7,164 bases of DNA from Chloroflexota bacterium (GTDB lineage: Bacteria > Chloroflexota > Limnocylindria > Limnocylindrales > CSP1-4), in contig JACQEF010000315.1 in the NCBI GenBank assembly GCA_016200745.1, positions 1 to 7,164 on the forward strand, given 5' to 3'. This document shows, one piece after another, positions 5,448 to 7,164 of this stretch (its first letter is position 1; the number at the start of each line of letters is the position of its first letter). Below the pieces are notes generated by a model. That model saw only the letters and a program-made list of their open reading frames with translations. It was not told where the DNA came from and did not search any database. The position numbers were made by a program, and so were the translations under genes.

Positions 5448-6704
5448 ATGACCCGCGAGGAGCCGCCGGACTGGGCGCTGCCGAGCTGGGACGCCGTCCC
5501 GGCCGAGCCGGAGCGAAGTCGTTCAGCGCCGAGCCGCACGCCTGTCTCGCCACCGCGACCGGTGACGCCGGCGACGCTCGGCGCGTTCGGGGTCCGGATC
5601 CTGGGCGTCAGCGAGGTCACCCGCGCGATCCGGGGCGCGGTCCGCGCCGACCCGCAGCTGGCTGACCTGTGGGTCGAGGGGGAGATCGGCCGCGTCACGA
5701 TCTCGTCGGCCGGGCACGCCTACTTCGCGCTCAAGGACGAGCGCAACCAGCTCCAGTGCGTCTGGTTCCGCGACGACCGGCTTCGCTCGGCCTTCGAGGC
5801 ACAGGCCGGCCTGCGGGTGGTGGCTCACGGCCGGGTGGACCTGTTCGAGCCGCAGGGCGCGCTCCAGCTGTACGTCGATTCGATCCAGCCGGCCGGGTTC
5901 GGCGATCTCGCCCTGCGGTTCGAGGCGCTCAAGGCTCGGCTCGCAGGCGAGGGGCTGTTCGACGTCGCGCGGAAGCGGCGGCTGCCCGATCGCCCCGCCA
6001 CGATCGCGGTCGTCACCAGCCCGAGCGGGGCGGTCTGGAAGGACATCTGCCACGTCCTGGGTCGCCGCTGGCCGCTCAGCCGCGTCGTCCTGGTCGCCGC
6101 GCAGGTCCAGGGCGACGGTGCGCCGGCCAGCCTGGTGGCCGCCCTCCGCAAGGTCGAGCGCTACGCGGTGGAGCGGACGGCGGCCGGCCTGTTCGAGCAG
6201 GCGCCGTCGGTCACGATCCTGGCGCGCGGCGGCGGGTCGCTCGAGGACCTGTGGGCGTTCAACGACGAGCGGGTCGTTCGCGCGGTGGTGGCGCACGCCC
6301 TGCCCCTGGTCTGCGGCATCGGCCACGAGGCCGACGTGACGCTGTCGGACTTCGCGGCCGACGTCCGCGCGCCCACGCCCTCGGCGGCGGCCGAGATCGT
6401 CGTGCCGGACCGCCAGGAGGCGCTCGGCGGGGTTCGTGCCATGGGTCGGCGACTCGACGGGGCCGCCTCCGCCCGCGTTCGGGCCGCGGGCCGGGAGGTG
6501 GTGGCCGAGCGGCGTGCGCTCGACCGGCTCGGGCCCGGGGCCCAACTCGCCTCGATGCGCGAACGCGTCGGCCTGCTCCTCGACCGGGCCACCCGCGCCA
6601 TCAACGACCGGATCGTGGTCGAGCGCCAGGTCACCGGCCGGCTCGGCCCGCGGCTCGGCGCGATCCTGCCCGGCCGGCTCGCCCGCGACCGGGCGCAGCT
6701 CTAG
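5448..6704 (+). CDS. xseA: Exodeoxyribonuclease VII large subunit, cut short by in-frame TAG
   Basis: XseA is the catalytic subunit of ExoVII, which degrades single-stranded DNA from both ends, in complex with several XseB copies. Residues 1-45 are a Pro-rich N-terminal extension (EEPPDW, SPPRP). The OB-fold follows at about 48-148 (LWVEGEIGRVT, YFALKD), then the catalytic domain at about 155-320. Residues matching the E. coli catalytic set D155/R205/H238/D241 are present as D199 (GAVWKDI), R260 (ARGGGSLEDLWAFND), H293 and D296 (GIGHEADVTLSDF). RAPTPSAAAE follows at 307-316, then an Ala/Arg/Leu-rich helical region. Codon 419 (6702-6704) is TAG, yet the same frame continues to 6950 with the normal family C-terminus. 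The 418-residue product would keep the catalytic core but lose about 81 residues. ATG 5448 is chosen for its position 7 bases after efp; GTG 5562 (residue 39) is an alternative. Confidence 0.9.
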   Translation: MTREEPPDWALPSWDAVPAEPERSRSAPSRTPVSPPRPVTPATLGAFGVRILGVSEVTRAIRGAVRADPQLADLWVEGEIGRVTISSAGHAYFALKDERNQLQCVWFRDDRLRSAFEAQAGLRVVAHGRVDLFEPQGALQLYVDSIQPAGFGDLALRFEALKARLAGEGLFDVARKRRLPDRPATIAVVTSPSGAVWKDICHVLGRRWPLSRVVLVAAQVQGDGAPASLVAALRKVERYAVERTAAGLFEQAPSVTILARGGGSLEDLWAFNDERVVRAVVAHALPLVCGIGHEADVTLSDFAADVRAPTPSAAAEIVVPDRQEALGGVRAMGRRLDGAASARVRAAGREVVAERRALDRLGPGAQLASMRERVGLLLDRATRAINDRIVVERQVTGRLGPRLGAILPGRLARDRAQL

Positions 6705-6950
6705 CGATTCGGGCGGATCCACGCGCTGGCCGGCCGCAGGGTGGCCCGGGGCCGCGCCTCGCTCGACAGCGCGGTCGCCGCGCTCCAGGTGCTCGGCCCG
6801 CAGGCGACCCTCGAACGTGGCTACGCGATCGTGCGGCGCCACGTCGATGAGCGCATCGTGCGCGATCCGGCGGAGGCACCGCCCGGAACGCGGCTGACGG
6901 TTCGCGTGGCGCGCGGCGAGCTGCCGGCGACGGCCGATCCGCGTGCCTGA
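6705..6950 (+). pseudogene. xseA: Detached C-terminal part of xseA (same frame after the TAG)
   Basis: Codons 420-500 of the xseA frame run without a further stop to TGA at 6948-6950. They encode the end of the XseA helical region and the short C-terminal domain, with the hallmark LERGYAIV at 455-462 followed by a TRLTVRVARGEL-like strand pattern. No frameshift is needed to join the two parts; only the TAG separates them. With it read through, the protein would be 500 residues, consistent with a 450-460 residue family member plus the N-terminal extension. The only plausible internal start, GTG 6741, lacks a usable ribosome binding site, so a separate product is unlikely. Whether this is a broken gene, an assembly error or a readthrough product cannot be settled from the sequence. 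Confidence 0.8.
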
Positions 6951-7080
6951 GCTGGCCGTGTTCCTGGCGATCGCCGCGGTCCTCGCGGTCGCCGGGATCC
7001 GGGTTGGTATGCTCGTTGCCCCGCGCCTCGACCGGATGACCGAACCCCACGATGAGGACGATGGTGCCGACACCGACTGA
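6943..7080 (+). CDS. 45-residue single-helix membrane protein between xseA and xseB
   Basis: GTG 6943 opens a frame of 45 codons ending at TGA 7078-7080. Residues 4-26 form one hydrophobic helix rich in Ala, Val, Leu and Ile with GIRVGMLVAP at its end. A short basic-then-acidic tail follows (RLDRMTEPHDEDD) and ends TDTD. The pattern is a small bitopic membrane protein of unknown function. Its start overlaps the ancestral xseA end by 8 bases, and its end overlaps the xseB start by about 20 bases, so it is embedded in the operon and probably coupled to both genes. No Shine-Dalgarno is visible, and GTG 6958 (residue 6) is an alternative start. The clean fit between two partner genes and the amphipathic order of helix then charged tail make it likely real despite its size. 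Confidence 0.55.
   Translation: MPELAVFLAIAAVLAVAGIRVGMLVAPRLDRMTEPHDEDDGADTD
7054..7058 (+). promoter_or_regulatory. Possible xseB ribosome binding site
   Basis: GAGGA sits inside the preceding small gene, 2 bases before ATG 7061 and 5 bases before GTG 7064. The spacing favours GTG 7064 slightly, so the exact xseB start remains open. Confidence 0.35.
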
Positions 7081-7164
7081 ACCCGCGATCGACAGCCTGG
7101 GCTTCGACGACGCGCTGGCCGAGCTCCAGCGGACCGTGGCCGAGCTCGAGGCCGGCGGACAGCC
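7061..7164 (+). CDS. xseB: Exodeoxyribonuclease VII small subunit, 5' part only
   Basis: XseB is the small helical subunit that binds the long helices of XseA in ExoVII. Only the first 34 codons are in the window and the 3' end is cut off. After a short leader (MVPTPTEPAIDS), the family pattern appears: LGFDDALAELQRTVAELEAGG at 13-33, matching the usual L-x-F-E-x-A-L-x-E-L-x-x-I-V-x-x-L-E-x-G (the printed stretch spans 21 residues in the protein; key residues are F15, A18, L19, L22, V26, L29, E30 and G32). Candidate starts are ATG 7052, ATG 7061 and GTG 7064, all in one frame. ATG 7061 is a compromise: a GAGGA lies just upstream. The gene overlaps the 45-residue membrane protein gene by about 20 bases in another frame. 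Its position after xseA fits a shared ExoVII operon. Confidence 0.88.
   Translation, partial: MVPTPTEPAIDSLGFDDALAELQRTVAELEAGGQ

Noticed and set aside
6702..6704. Genome-wide reassignment of TAG to an amino acid
   Set aside because: The M24 peptidase gene ends normally at a TAG (4422-4424), with the expected family length and C-terminus. Reading through it would run into the next gene out of frame, so TAG acts as a stop in this genome.
5523..7073. 516-codon minus-strand frame opposite xseA, spanning the TAG region without a stop
   Set aside because: Shadow frame in GC-rich DNA. It shows no recognisable domain, and XseA motifs lie on the + strand along its length.

Overview
The window is a high-GC bacterial chromosome segment in which every recognisable gene lies on the + strand. 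Gene order is: membrane-anchored baseplate J-like protein, ruvX, mltG, M24 Xaa-Pro peptidase, a small two-helix membrane protein, efp, xseA, a 45-residue one-helix protein, and the start of xseB. A baseplate J-like gene directly before ruvX, an EF-P with an Arg loop tip, and strongly G/C-biased third codon positions fit an uncultured high-GC Chloroflexota (Limnocylindria / Ellin6529-like). This assignment rests on gene order and protein character only, not on a database search, and is tentative. Nothing in the window points to a phage, plasmid, insertion sequence, CRISPR array, rRNA or tRNA.

Region 1 (1-4424) is a tightly packed housekeeping operon. The baseplate J-like gene, ruvX, mltG and the peptidase gene are joined by three consecutive identical 4-base GTGA junctions, where the GTG start of one gene overlaps the TGA stop of the one before. 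There is no room for internal promoters or terminators of ordinary type, so the four products are probably co-transcribed and translationally coupled.

Region 2 (4425-5440) restarts transcription. A weak promoter-like site and a good ribosome binding site precede the two-helix protein. A clear -10-like hexamer (TACAAT) then lies upstream of efp. The efp leader contains a 16-codon open frame ending Ser-Pro-Pro-Ala, whose TGA overlaps the efp ATG. Because EF-P relieves ribosome stalling at consecutive prolines, this is a candidate autoregulatory leader peptide, though unproven.

Region 3 (5441-7164) encodes exonuclease VII. xseA follows efp by 7 bases and is interrupted by an in-frame TAG at codon 419. 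The same frame continues for 81 more codons and contains the conserved XseA C-terminal motif (LERGYAIV). The interruption is therefore a point nonsense change, an assembly error or a readthrough site, not the natural end of the gene. A tiny membrane protein gene overlaps the ancestral xseA end and the xseB start, and xseB runs off the window.

The most notable signals are the amber codon in xseA, the polyproline leader frame before efp, the Arg32 EF-P, and the unannotated-size protein between xseA and xseB. No wholly new multi-gene system is evident.
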